This document shows, piece after piece, positions 8,982 to 18,288 of a stretch of 64,000 nt of DNA (positions are counted from its first letter, which is position 1; the number at the start of each line of letters is the position of its first letter). The notes below the pieces were generated by a model. That model saw nothing but the letters and a program-made list of their open reading frames with translations, did not search any database and had not been told where the DNA came from. The position numbers and the translations under genes are program-made. This DNA comes from Prescottella defluvii. GTDB taxonomy: Bacteria; Actinomycetota; Actinomycetes; Mycobacteriales; Mycobacteriaceae. The stretch is from contig NZ_JPOC01000046.1 of assembly GCF_000738775.1 (NCBI RefSeq), positions 32,568 to 96,567 on the forward strand, read 5' to 3'.

Positions 8982-9781
8982 ACCACACCCGCCACCAGCC
9001 GAAACTCGGCGGCAACGCCGGAATGTCCAGCCAGTATCTCGAGATTCGCGACCTGCGGGTCACGTTCGACGGCTTCACCGCCGTCGACGGCGTGGATCTC
9101 ACACTCCTGCAGGGAGATCTGCGGTTCCTCATCGGCCCCAACGGTGCCGGGAAGACCACCCTGGTCGACGCGGTGACCGGGCTGGTTCCAGCGACCGGTT
9201 CCGTCACCAAGTCGGGGGTGGAACTGCTGGGGCGGAAGGTCCACAAGATCGCACGACTGGGCGTGGGCCGGACGTTCCAGACGGCGTCGGTGTTCGAGGA
9301 ACTCACGGTGTTGCAGAACCTCGACATCGCCGCCGGGGCCGGACGCTCGGCGCTGACGCTGCTGCGCCGCCGCACGTCCGTCCTGCCGCAGATCGAGGAG
9401 GCCCTCGAGACGATCGGCCTGAGCCACCTGCGCGACCGCAAGGCGGGGATCCTCGCGCACGGACAGAAGCAGTGGCTCGAGATCGGCATGCTGCTGGTGC
9501 AGGACGCCGACGTGCTGCTGCTCGACGAACCGGTGGCCGGGATGAGCCACGACGAGCGTGAGGAAACCGGAAACCTACTGCGCCGCATCGGCGGTGAACG
9601 CACCGTCGTGGTCGTCGAACACGACATGGACTTCATGCGGGCCTTCGCGACGTCCGTGACCGTCCTGGCCCGCGGGAAGGTCATCGCCGACGGCAGCGTC
9701 GAGGAGATCCAGGCTGACCCGATGGTGCAGCAGGTGTACCTGGGCACCGCGGCCGCCGCCGACGTGCTCGAGGAGGTCTGA
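8978..9781 (+). CDS. urtD: Urea ABC transporter ATPase UrtD
   Basis: Cytoplasmic LivG-type ATPase of 267 aa. Walker A is GPNGAGKTT (about residues 54-62). The usual ABC signature is replaced by the UrtD-characteristic LAHGQKQWLEIGM, followed by Walker B VLLLDEPVAGM and the H-loop VVVEHDMDFM. The ATG at 8978 overlaps the urtC stop. A second in-frame ATG 15 codons later (MSSQYLEIRDL) is a possible alternative start, because the first 15 residues look dispensable. Confidence 0.9.
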   Translation: MNHTRHQPKLGGNAGMSSQYLEIRDLRVTFDGFTAVDGVDLTLLQGDLRFLIGPNGAGKTTLVDAVTGLVPATGSVTKSGVELLGRKVHKIARLGVGRTFQTASVFEELTVLQNLDIAAGAGRSALTLLRRRTSVLPQIEEALETIGLSHLRDRKAGILAHGQKQWLEIGMLLVQDADVLLLDEPVAGMSHDEREETGNLLRRIGGERTVVVVEHDMDFMRAFATSVTVLARGKVIADGSVEEIQADPMVQQVYLGTAAAADVLEEV

Positions 9782-9783
9782 TC

Positions 9784-10476
9784 ATGCTGGAACTCATCGA
9801 TGTTCGGACCGGGTACGGTCGCACCGAGATCATCCACGGCGCCTCGGTGTCCGTGCCCGCCGACGGCGTCGCGGCCGTGATGGGCCACAACGGTGCCGGC
9901 AAGACGACGCTGCTGCGGGCCGCCGTCGGGCTGGCGAAGACCACGTCGGGCAGGGTCCTGCTGGACGGCGAGGACATCACGCGGCTGCGTCCGAGCGCCA
10001 GGGTCGCTCGCGGACTCGCCTACGTCCCGCAGGGACAGCAGTCGTTCGGCCAGCTCACCTGTGCCGAGAACCTGCAGGTGGTGGCCGACGGCCGCAAGCG
10101 CGGCCGGGCGCTCATCGACGAGCAACTCGCACTGTTCCCCGCACTCGAATCGCTTCTGGGCCGCCGGGCCGGGCTGCTGTCCGGAGGCCAGCGGCAGCAG
10201 CTCGCGATCGCCCGGGCCCTCATCACCGAGCCGCGGGTGCTGGTGCTCGACGAGCCGACCGAGGGCATCCAGCCGTCGGTGGTCGCCGAGATCGAGACGG
10301 CGATCGTCGAGCTCACCCGACGCGGGGACCTGGGAGTCCTGTTGGTGGAGCAGCACATCGGCTTTGCGCTCCAGTCCGCGGAGCGCTACTACATTCTCGA
10401 ATCCGGCCGCGTCACCTCGACGGGAGCCGGCGGCGCCGGTGCCGAGTCCGTCGTGCGTGAGGCCATGTCCATCTGA
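9784..10476 (+). CDS. urtE: Urea ABC transporter ATPase UrtE
   Basis: LivF-type ATPase of 230 aa. Walker A is GHNGAGKTT, the signature LLSGGQRQQLAIARAL, Walker B VLVLDEPTEGIQPS (the EGIQPS form is typical of UrtE), and the H-loop VEQHIGFA. It begins two bases after the urtD stop. A 53-base gap leads into the carboxylase gene with no terminator, so the six genes probably form one transcript. Confidence 0.9.
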   Translation: MLELIDVRTGYGRTEIIHGASVSVPADGVAAVMGHNGAGKTTLLRAAVGLAKTTSGRVLLDGEDITRLRPSARVARGLAYVPQGQQSFGQLTCAENLQVVADGRKRGRALIDEQLALFPALESLLGRRAGLLSGGQRQQLAIARALITEPRVLVLDEPTEGIQPSVVAEIETAIVELTRRGDLGVLLVEQHIGFALQSAERYYILESGRVTSTGAGGAGAESVVREAMSI

Positions 10477-10529
10477 CGACCACCATCGCGAACCACTCCC
10501 CGAACCCGATCGATCGAAGGAGCCCCTCC

Positions 10530-13500
10530 GTGTCTCACGGCTTCGACACCCTCCTCGTCGCCAATCGCGGCGAGATCGCCTGCCGCATCATACGATCCGC
10601 TCGTACCCTCGGGCTCGAGACCGTCGCGGTGTACTCCGACGCCGACGCGTCCGCGAAACATGTCGAGATGGCCGACACCGCCATCCGCCTCGGTCCTGCG
10701 CCCGCTGCCGAGTCGTATCTGCGCAGCGACCTGGTGATCGAGGCGGCGCTCGCGTCCGGTGCGGGCGCGATCCACCCCGGGTACGGATTCCTCTCGGAGA
10801 ACGCCGAGTTCGCGGCCGCCGCCGAGCGCGCCGGCATCGCGTTCGTCGGTCCCACCCCGGATCAGCTGCGAGTGTTCGGCGACAAGCACACCGCGCGGGA
10901 GGCTGCGCGGGCCGTGGGTGTCCCGCTGGTCCCGGGTAGCGGTCTTCTCGCGTCGGTGGACGAGGCCCTGGCCGAGGCCGAGCGCATCGGCTACCCGGTG
11001 ATGCTCAAGGCCGTCGGCGGGGGCGGCGGCATCGGCATGCAGGCGTGCTTCACCCCGGCGGCCCTCCGCGGGGCGTACGAGACGGTACAGCGCCTCGCGG
11101 CGGCGAACTTCTCGTCGTCGGGGGTCTTCCTCGAGCGCTTCATCGCCCGGGCCCGGCACATCGAGGTCCAGGTGTTCGGCGACGGCCGTGGCCGCACGTT
11201 GAGTCTCGGCACCCGCGACTGTTCGCTCCAGCGACGCAACCAGAAGGTGGTCGAGGAGGCGCCGGCGTCGGGGCTGCCCGACCGTGTGGTGGATCGACTG
11301 TTGCGGTCGTCGCGCGAACTCGCGTCGTCCGTCGGCTACCGTTCGGCGGGCACCGTGGAGTTCGTGTACGACGTGGACCGCGGCGAGGCGTCGTTCCTGG
11401 AAATGAACACCCGCCTGCAGGTGGAACATCCGGTCACCGAGGAGGTCACCGGCGTCGATCTCGTGGAGTGGATGCTGCGGCTGGCGGGCGGCGACTCGCG
11501 AATGCTCGACGGCCTGCCCGATTCGGGACCGCCGATCACCGGGCACGCCGTCGAGGCCCGCGTGTACGCCGAGGATCCCGGGCACGACTACCGTCCGAGC
11601 GCCGGCACCCTGACGTCGGTGCAGTTTCCGGAGGCCGCTCGCATCGAGTCGTGGGTCGACACCGGCACCGAGGTGAGCGCGCACTACGACCCGATGCTCG
11701 CGAAGATCGTCACCCGCGGCACCACCCGCGGGGAGGCGTTCGCGAACCTCGGCGCCGCGTTGGCCGGGACGCACATGTACGGCGTGCAGACCAATCTGCC
11801 GCAGCTACGCCACGTCTGCGCGGGGCCGGTCACCGAGTACACCACCGCATCCCTCGCGGACGTGCCGGCGACCGGGCCGCGCATCGACGTGCTGCGGGCC
11901 GGGACGATGACCACGGTGCAGGACCTCCCGGGCCGGATCGGGCTGTGGGAGGTGGGCATTCCGCCGTCGGGCCCGATGGACGACCTGTCGCTGCGCCTCG
12001 CCAACACCGCGGTCGGCAATCCGGTCGGTGCACCCGGCCTCGAGTGCACATTGCAGGGACCGCGGCTCGTGTTCTCCGTGGCCGCGACCGTGTGCATCAC
12101 GGGCGCCGACGTTCCGGTGACCGTCGACGGGCTCGAGGTCCCGATGTGGGAGCCGGTGACCATCGCGGCGGGCGCGACCCTCGACATCGGATCACCCACC
12201 GACACCGGGCTGCGCACGTACCTCGCGGTGCGCGGCGGACTGGACGCCCCGCTGTTCCACGGCAGCGCGTCGACGTTCACGCTCGGCGGCTTCGGCGGCA
12301 TCACCGGCAAGGCGGTCGCGACCGGGGACGTGCTGGGGCTCCTCGATGCCACCGAGGGGCACACCGACCCGGCACCGGTGCCGCCCGACTCCCGCCCCGC
12401 ATTCACCCACACCTGGCATCTCGCGGTCACCGAGGGGCCGCAGCCGTCGCCGTCGTACTTCACCGACGCGGACATGACGCAGTTCTACGGGACCACGTGG
12501 ACCGTGGCGAGTCACGCGAACCGCACCGGTATCCGACTGGACGGCCCCAAACCCACGTGGTCACGCCCGGACGGTGGCGAGGCCGGCCTGCACCCGTCGA
12601 ACCTGCACGACAACCCGTACAGCGTCGGCGCCCTCAACGTCTCGGGCGACACCCCGATCCTGTTGGGCCCGGACGGACCCAGCCTGGGCGGGTTCGCCTG
12701 CCCGCTGACGGTGGTGAGTGCGCACCGATGGAAGATGGGGCAGATCCGGCCCGGCGACGCGGTGCGCTTCGTCCCGGTCCCCGACGCGGACGCCGACGCG
12801 CTGCGACGCTCGGACGAGAAGCGCTCGAAGGACGTTCCCGCAGTGCGGATCTCACGCGGTGACGGCGGGGTCCTGGCACGCACCGACGAGGGCGACGACC
12901 GCCCGGCCGTGGCGTATCTGCGCGCCGGAGACGACAACGTGCTCGTCGAGTACGGCCCGATGGCACTGGACCTGGGTCTGCGGATGCGGGTGCACGCACT
13001 GTCGGAGGCGCTGGCGCAGACCCGGGTGCCGGGCCTGATCGACGTCACCCCCGGGGTGAGGTCGCTGCACCTGCACTTCGACCCGGACATCCTGCCGCAG
13101 TACCGGATCCTCGGTCTGCTCAAGGAACTCGAGGATCAGCTACCCGCGACGCACGACCTGGTGGTCCCGAGCCGGACCGTGCGACTCCCCCTGTCGTTCG
13201 ACGATCCCTCCATCGCGGAGGCCCTCGACCGCTACCGCAGCGGAGTCCGCGAGAGCGCCCCGTGGCTGCCGTCCAACACCGAGTTCATCCGTCGGATCAA
13301 CGGATTCGACAGCGTCGACGACGTCCGCGCCGCCGTGTTCGATGCCGAGTACCTCGTCCTCGGTCTCGGCGACGTGTATCTCGGTGCTCCGCTGGCGGTT
13401 CCGCTCGATCCGCGTCATCGCCTGGTGACCACCAAGTACAACCCGGCCCGCACCTGGACGCCGTCGGACGCGGTGGGTATCGGCGGCAAGTACCTGTGCG

Positions 13501-14117
13501 TGTACGGCATGGAGTCGCCCGGTGGCTACCAGCTGATCGGCCGGACGGTCCCGATCTGGTCGGGATACCGGCAGCGGGCGCCGTTCGAGGCGGGCAAGCC
13601 GTGGCTCTTCCGATTCTTCGACCGGATCGTGTGGGAGCCGGTGACATCCGAGCAACTGACCGAGGCGCGGGCGCAGTCCCGAGCGGGCAGGTTCGATGTC
13701 GACATCAGTGAGGGCACGTTCGCGCTCGCCGAACACCTGGCGTTCCTCGACACGAACGCCGACTCGATCGCCCGGTTCGAGGCACGACAGAACGCGGCCT
13801 TCGAGACGGAGAAGCGGGCGTGGCACGAGGCCGGCGAGTTCGACCGGACCGAGGCGGCACCCGCGTCCGAACCTGCGTCTGCCGCCGTCGACGTCCCACC
13901 GGGAGCGGTGGTGGTGGAGGCGCCGATGGTCGGAAACGTGTGGCGGGTGGAACTCACACCGGGGCAGCGTGTCTCCGCCGGAGATCCCGCGGTGATCCTG
14001 GAGGCCATGAAGCTGGAGATGCCGGTACCGTGCCCGGGCACGGGCACGGTACTCCAGGTCCTCGCGGAGCCGGGCGCCAAGGTGTCGCCCGGAACTCCGC
14101 TGGCCGTCATCGGCTGA
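10530..14117 (+). CDS. uca: Urea carboxylase-type biotin enzyme
   Basis: A single-chain biotin-dependent carboxylase of 1195 aa. Domains in order: biotin carboxylase (about 1-450; VANRGEIACRIIRSA, ATP loop KAVGGGGGIGM, EMNTRLQVEHPVTEE), AHS2/KipA-like carboxyltransferase half (about 455-770; VLRAGTMTTVQDLPGRIG), AHS1/KipI-like half (about 790-1020; LIDVTPGVRSLHLHFDPD), a linker, and a C-terminal biotinyl domain with EAMKLEM, whose Lys1161 would carry biotin. This is the architecture of urea carboxylase (ATP + urea + bicarbonate to allophanate); some homologues prefer guanidine, which I cannot judge here. Linkage to urtABCDE favours urea. The allophanate hydrolase that normally completes the pathway is not in the window. 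Start GTG 10530 with GAAGGAG upstream. Confidence 0.9.
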   Translation: MSHGFDTLLVANRGEIACRIIRSARTLGLETVAVYSDADASAKHVEMADTAIRLGPAPAAESYLRSDLVIEAALASGAGAIHPGYGFLSENAEFAAAAERAGIAFVGPTPDQLRVFGDKHTAREAARAVGVPLVPGSGLLASVDEALAEAERIGYPVMLKAVGGGGGIGMQACFTPAALRGAYETVQRLAAANFSSSGVFLERFIARARHIEVQVFGDGRGRTLSLGTRDCSLQRRNQKVVEEAPASGLPDRVVDRLLRSSRELASSVGYRSAGTVEFVYDVDRGEASFLEMNTRLQVEHPVTEEVTGVDLVEWMLRLAGGDSRMLDGLPDSGPPITGHAVEARVYAEDPGHDYRPSAGTLTSVQFPEAARIESWVDTGTEVSAHYDPMLAKIVTRGTTRGEAFANLGAALAGTHMYGVQTNLPQLRHVCAGPVTEYTTASLADVPATGPRIDVLRAGTMTTVQDLPGRIGLWEVGIPPSGPMDDLSLRLANTAVGNPVGAPGLECTLQGPRLVFSVAATVCITGADVPVTVDGLEVPMWEPVTIAAGATLDIGSPTDTGLRTYLAVRGGLDAPLFHGSASTFTLGGFGGITGKAVATGDVLGLLDATEGHTDPAPVPPDSRPAFTHTWHLAVTEGPQPSPSYFTDADMTQFYGTTWTVASHANRTGIRLDGPKPTWSRPDGGEAGLHPSNLHDNPYSVGALNVSGDTPILLGPDGPSLGGFACPLTVVSAHRWKMGQIRPGDAVRFVPVPDADADALRRSDEKRSKDVPAVRISRGDGGVLARTDEGDDRPAVAYLRAGDDNVLVEYGPMALDLGLRMRVHALSEALAQTRVPGLIDVTPGVRSLHLHFDPDILPQYRILGLLKELEDQLPATHDLVVPSRTVRLPLSFDDPSIAEALDRYRSGVRESAPWLPSNTEFIRRINGFDSVDDVRAAVFDAEYLVLGLGDVYLGAPLAVPLDPRHRLVTTKYNPARTWTPSDAVGIGGKYLCVYGMESPGGYQLIGRTVPIWSGYRQRAPFEAGKPWLFRFFDRIVWEPVTSEQLTEARAQSRAGRFDVDISEGTFALAEHLAFLDTNADSIARFEARQNAAFETEKRAWHEAGEFDRTEAAPASEPASAAVDVPPGAVVVEAPMVGNVWRVELTPGQRVSAGDPAVILEAMKLEMPVPCPGTGTVLQVLAEPGAKVSPGTPLAVIG

Positions 14118-15762
14118 GCCGAGCCTCCGCGAGTACCTTGACCTCCCCCTTGGCGACCTTTCCACCGGGCGCCAAAGGGAGGTGGTCGACGGTGACGACG
14201 TGCTCGGGGATGTATTCGCGGGTGACCCCCTGCCCCGCGAGCCACGCCGACAACTCGTCGGCGGTCAGCTCGACGCCGTCGGCGGTCACCACCACGGCGC
14301 ACACCTTCTCACCGAACAGCGCATCGTGCACACCGACCACCGCGACCATCGCGATCGCCGGGTGGGCCCGCACGAACTCCTCGACCTCGACGGCCGAGAT
14401 GTTCTTGCCACCGCGGATGATGATGTCCGCCTTGCGGCCCACGACCCGGACGCGCCCCGCGGCGTCGATCTCGACGATGTCGCCCAGCAGCATCCAGCCG
14501 TCGTCGGTGTACAACTCGGCGTTGGCGGCGTCGTCGTCCCAGTAGCCGTGGCACATGAGCGGGCCGTTCACGCCGGGCTGCCCGCGGCGCTCGTCCCCGA
14601 GCACCTCGACGCCGGCGTCGTCGAACACCCGCACCTGCATGGCGTCGAGCACGTACCCGCAGGTGCGCAGGCGGGTGTCGGAGTCGTCGTCGACGGTGGT
14701 GACGCTCACCGCACCGGTCTCGTTGGAGCCGTAGAACTGCAGTACCGCCGCCCCGGTGCGCTCCTCGAACGCGAGCGCCTCGGAGTACGGGACCGCCTCA
14801 CCGCCGGTGAACATCGCCCGCAGTGCGCCCAGGTCCGCCTCACGGCCGCGGTCGGAACGCAGCAACATCTTGAACTGTGTACTGACACAATTGAGGACGG
14901 TCACCCGCTCGCGCTCGAGCAGGTCGATCATGGTGTCCGCGTTGAACCGCTCGAGCACCACGTTGGGTGCGCCCAGCAGCGCCGGCAGGAAATGCGACGT
15001 CCACAGACCGAATCCGAACGGCGCCGGTACCGCGCCGAAGAAGACGTCGTCGCCGGTGATGTTGCCGGCGCGGGCGGCCACCTCGGAGAAGCCGATCCAC
15101 CGATGCTCGGTCTGGGTCACCAGTTTCGGCAGACCGGTCGTGCCGGACGTGGAGTTGAGCATCGACACGTCGTGGATGCCGAAACGCGGGCTGGTCGCGT
15201 CGAACCGTCGGTCGGCGACCGTGGTCGGTGTCCCGGCGATGTCCTCGACCACGACGGACCCCAGGTCGTCGACGTAGACGACGTATTCGGGACCGCCGGT
15301 GCGCTCGCGGAGCTCGGCGACGAGCGGCGCGGTGTCCTGGCCGCGCATCGTCCGCGCGGTGACCAGTACCCGGCAGTCCGCGCGAGTCGTCAGGTGCGCC
15401 ACTTCCTTGATCCCGGAACGGGATCCGATGCCCACGGCGATCCGGCCGGTTCGGTATGCGGCGCACAGGGCTGCGTGGAAGACCATGGTGTCGGGCAGGT
15501 ACAGCGCGACCGCACCGGGTTCGATGTCGCCGTCACGCTCGGCCAGCGCCGCCAGCGCGGACGCGATCCGGTCGGCGGTCGCGTCGTAGCTGGCCCACGA
15601 AATGCGGGCGTCGGGGGTGATGAACGCGAGGTGGTCCGGGATGGTGAGTGCCCAGTGCCGCACGAGCTCACTGATGCTCAGGTCGGCGAACTTCTCGGGC
15701 GCGGAGGCGAAGTCGCCGACCGCGATGTCGAGTGTCGTCGTGATGTTTCCCATCGAGCTCAC
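14107..15762 (-). CDS. AMP-forming acyl-CoA synthetase
   Basis: ANL-superfamily adenylate-forming ligase of 551 aa, expected to activate a carboxylic acid to acyl-AMP and then acyl-CoA. The P-loop-like A3 motif is NSTSGTTGLPKL, A5 is YGSNETGAV, A7 is DGWMLLGDIVEID, A8 is GRVRVVGRKADIIIRGGKNI and A10 contains PLAPGGKVAKGE with the catalytic Lys. The substrate cannot be read from the sequence. It is the last gene of the leftward transporter operon. Its GTG (15760-15762) overlaps the preceding stop as GTGA, with an in-frame ATG at 15753 as alternative. Its 3' end overlaps the 3' end of the urea carboxylase gene by 11 bases. Co-transcription with an importer suggests it activates the imported compound. 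Confidence 0.88.
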   Translation of the reverse strand: MSSMGNITTTLDIAVGDFASAPEKFADLSISELVRHWALTIPDHLAFITPDARISWASYDATADRIASALAALAERDGDIEPGAVALYLPDTMVFHAALCAAYRTGRIAVGIGSRSGIKEVAHLTTRADCRVLVTARTMRGQDTAPLVAELRERTGGPEYVVYVDDLGSVVVEDIAGTPTTVADRRFDATSPRFGIHDVSMLNSTSGTTGLPKLVTQTEHRWIGFSEVAARAGNITGDDVFFGAVPAPFGFGLWTSHFLPALLGAPNVVLERFNADTMIDLLERERVTVLNCVSTQFKMLLRSDRGREADLGALRAMFTGGEAVPYSEALAFEERTGAAVLQFYGSNETGAVSVTTVDDDSDTRLRTCGYVLDAMQVRVFDDAGVEVLGDERRGQPGVNGPLMCHGYWDDDAANAELYTDDGWMLLGDIVEIDAAGRVRVVGRKADIIIRGGKNISAVEVEEFVRAHPAIAMVAVVGVHDALFGEKVCAVVVTADGVELTADELSAWLAGQGVTREYIPEHVVTVDHLPLAPGGKVAKGEVKVLAEARLSR

Positions 15763-16472
15763 TTTCCCACCGTCGTTTCCAGGACACCCATCGACTGCTT
15801 GTAGGCGGCGTCGAGCGAGTCGGCGTCGGGCCGGGTGTCGATGATCCGGCCGCGCTGCATGACGTAACCGCGCTGCACCACCGGTTTGAGGGCGGCCAGC
15901 GACGGTTCGGCCACCAGCACCGTGACCCCCTCCGCGGCGAGATCGCCGACCAGCGAGCGCAGCTCGGCGACGATCTTCGGCGCCAGACCGGTCATCATCT
16001 CGTCGAGCAGCAGGACCTTCGGTGTCGACAGCAGTGCCCGGCCGAGCACCAGCATCTGCTGCTCTCCACCGCTGAGCACGCCCGCGTAGCTGCGCGCACG
16101 TTCACGCAGCACCGGGAACCGTTCGAACGCCGACTCCACCGCGTCCTTCTTCAGGCCCTGCAGGTCGGCACCGACCTGGAGATTCTCGAGCACCGACATC
16201 TTCATGAACAGCTGCCGGCCCTGCGGGACGTACGCGAATCCCTCCCGCACCCGCTGCAGCGCCGACAGCGCGTCGACGCGGCGACCGTCCACCGACACCT
16301 CGCCGGTACCGCGCACCGAGCCGTACACGGCCCCGAACAGGCTGGACTTGCCGGCGCCGTTGGGGCCGACGATCGCGGTCACCGTGCCGGCCGTGGCCGT
16401 GAACGAGACACCGTCGACGGCGACCGCCGACCCGTACCGGACCCGCAGGTCCTTCACGTCGAGCGTGGTCAT
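15759..16472 (-). CDS. Liv-type ABC transporter ATPase (LivF class)
   Basis: ATPase of 237 aa. Walker A is GPNGAGKSS, the signature VLSGGEQQMLVLGRAL, and Walker B VLLLDEMMTGLAPKI, where Met replaces the Pro usual after DE. The H-loop position reads VAEPSLAAL, so the switch His is missing, which is unusual and may reduce its ATPase activity. It starts at ATG 16472 overlapping the end of the preceding ATPase gene (ATGA) and ends overlapping the synthetase start. Confidence 0.88.
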   Translation of the reverse strand: MTTLDVKDLRVRYGSAVAVDGVSFTATAGTVTAIVGPNGAGKSSLFGAVYGSVRGTGEVSVDGRRVDALSALQRVREGFAYVPQGRQLFMKMSVLENLQVGADLQGLKKDAVESAFERFPVLRERARSYAGVLSGGEQQMLVLGRALLSTPKVLLLDEMMTGLAPKIVAELRSLVGDLAAEGVTVLVAEPSLAALKPVVQRGYVMQRGRIIDTRPDADSLDAAYKQSMGVLETTVGK

Positions 16473-17245
16473 GAGTTTTCCTCTCCTGCCCCGAAGTACA
16501 CCTCGCGCATCGCGTCGCTCGCGAGACATTCGACGGGTTCGCCGTGGAAGGCGACCGCACCGAAGTCCAACAGCACGATGGTCGTCGCGAGTTCGGCGAT
16601 GAGGTCGACGTTGTGGTCGACCAGCACGACGCCGCGGCCCTGCGCCTGGATCTTGCGGACCGCACCGGCGATCGCGGCGATGCCGGTGTGGTCCGCGCCC
16701 GCGAACGGCTCGTCGAGCAGCAGGACCTGCGGGGCGGTCGCCATGGCGCGCGCCACCTCGACCAGTCGCTGGCCGCCCAGGCTCAGTTCGCCGCACTCGC
16801 TGGTGGTGTCGTCGATCGCGTACTCGTGCGCTACCGCGCGGGCACGGTCGGCGGTGGCATCCCAGTTCTCGAACGGTCCCTTGAGCGCCCACCACAGCGA
16901 GTGCAGCGGTGAGCGCATCCGCCGGCCGTACAGCGCGGGGACGATGTTCTCGACCGCGCTCAACTCCAGTGCCAGCTGCGGATGCTGGAAGGTCCGTGAC
17001 AGTCCCTGCCGCGCCCGCTTCTCGCTCGGTCCGTCGAGCACACGCCCGGCCAGCGTGACGGTGCCGGCGTCGGCCTTCTGGGTGCCGAAGATGCAGTCCA
17101 CCAGTGTGGTCTTGCCGGCGCCGTTGGGGCCGACGAGGCCGACGACCTCGCCGGGCGCGACGGTGAACGAGACGTTGTCGACGGCGCGGACGCCACCGTA
17201 GTTCTTGGTGAGCCCGGAGACCTCGAGCAGTGCACTGCCGGTCAT
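16469..17245 (-). CDS. Liv-type ABC transporter ATPase (LivG class)
   Basis: ATPase of 258 aa. Walker A is GPNGAGKTT, the signature region ELSLGGQRLVEVARAM, Walker B VLLLDEPFAGAD, and the H-loop VLVDHNVDLI is intact. The RTFQHPQLALELSAVENI motif after the Q-loop is typical of LivG. With its partner lacking the switch His, this may be the main hydrolysing subunit. The ATG at 17245 overlaps the permease stop. Confidence 0.88.
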   Translation of the reverse strand: MTGSALLEVSGLTKNYGGVRAVDNVSFTVAPGEVVGLVGPNGAGKTTLVDCIFGTQKADAGTVTLAGRVLDGPSEKRARQGLSRTFQHPQLALELSAVENIVPALYGRRMRSPLHSLWWALKGPFENWDATADRARAVAHEYAIDDTTSECGELSLGGQRLVEVARAMATAPQVLLLDEPFAGADHTGIAAIAGAVRKIQAQGRGVVLVDHNVDLIAELATTIVLLDFGAVAFHGEPVECLASDAMREVYFGAGEENS

Positions 17246-18288
17246 GAGCGATCACGTCCTTCCTCGGCCGAGCCGGACTTCGTCGAACCGGTGAGGCGAG
17301 CGAATGCCGCGGAGATCCAGCCGATCACGCCGCTGGGGGCGACGACGAGGATCAGCAGCACCGCGATCGCCAGCAGCAGCTCACCGCTGCCCTGGTAGCC
17401 GGGCATGTTGAGGGTCACGATGACCACAATCAGCGCACCGAGCGGTGCACCCCACGCGCTGTTGCGCCCGCCGATGATCGGCATGAAGATCGCCAGGAAC
17501 ACGATGCTCAGGGTGAACGTCTCGGGGGTGACGGCCTGCACCGAGACGGTGAACAGCGACCCGCCGGTCGACGCGATGGCCGCGCCGATCGCGAGCGCGA
17601 TCACCGTCAGGTGCGCGGGATTCACTCCGGACGACCGGGCGGCGTTCTTGTTGTCGCGCGCCGCCCGCAGCGTCAGACCCCACACCGACTTGCGGAGTCG
17701 GTCGACGATCACGGCGATCACGCAGACGAACAGGATCGCGAGCACGACGAGCGTGTACCGCGGAGGCTGCCAGCCGAACAGGGTGAGGGCCTCGACGCCG
17801 GAGATACCGGCCGAGCCGCCGGTGAAGGCGGGTCCGTCGATGAGCCAGTGCTCGAACGCGATTCCGAACAGCAGGGTGACGGCGGCGAGGTAGAAGCCGG
17901 ACAGCTTCTGCGTCGCGAGCGCCAGGATTACCGCGACCACCGCGGCCACGAGGGAGCCGATCACCCAGCCCCACCACATCGACAGCCCGGTCTTCACCGA
18001 GATCAGGGCGACGGAGTACGCGCCGATCGCGGCGTACGCACTGTAGGCCATCGACAGCGACCCGGCCATGACGAACGGGATGTACATGCCGAGCGCGATG
18101 AGGGAGTACGTGGCGGCGAGGAACACCAGGTCCTGCCGGTACAGGCTCGGGCCCATCCACAGCAGCACGCCGGCGACCACCGCGAGGGTGATCCCCACTT
18201 CGACGGCGATGTTCTTCAACGAGCGGTCGGCCCGCGCGGATCGGGCCGGTGCGGCCGATTCCGGTTTCCGTGACGTGGCGGTCGACAT
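17242..18288 (-). CDS. Liv-type ABC transporter permease (LivM class)
   Basis: Polytopic permease of 348 aa. The N-terminal 30 residues are cytoplasmic and basic. About nine hydrophobic segments follow, including the family stretch YSLIALGMYIPFVMAGSLSM and the EAA-like loop LRKSVWGLTLRAARDNKNAA. The C-terminal tail is charged. It begins at ATG 18288, sharing one base with the upstream stop (TGATG), so translation is likely coupled. Confidence 0.87.
   Translation of the reverse strand: MSTATSRKPESAAPARSARADRSLKNIAVEVGITLAVVAGVLLWMGPSLYRQDLVFLAATYSLIALGMYIPFVMAGSLSMAYSAYAAIGAYSVALISVKTGLSMWWGWVIGSLVAAVVAVILALATQKLSGFYLAAVTLLFGIAFEHWLIDGPAFTGGSAGISGVEALTLFGWQPPRYTLVVLAILFVCVIAVIVDRLRKSVWGLTLRAARDNKNAARSSGVNPAHLTVIALAIGAAIASTGGSLFTVSVQAVTPETFTLSIVFLAIFMPIIGGRNSAWGAPLGALIVVIVTLNMPGYQGSGELLLAIAVLLILVVAPSGVIGWISAAFARLTGSTKSGSAEEGRDRS

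Noticed and set aside
15759..17255. Single long minus-strand frame appearing to join both Liv ATPases
   Set aside because: Only its second half is a real ATPase; the first half is an out-of-frame reading of the LivG-class gene. Two overlapping genes explain it without frameshift.
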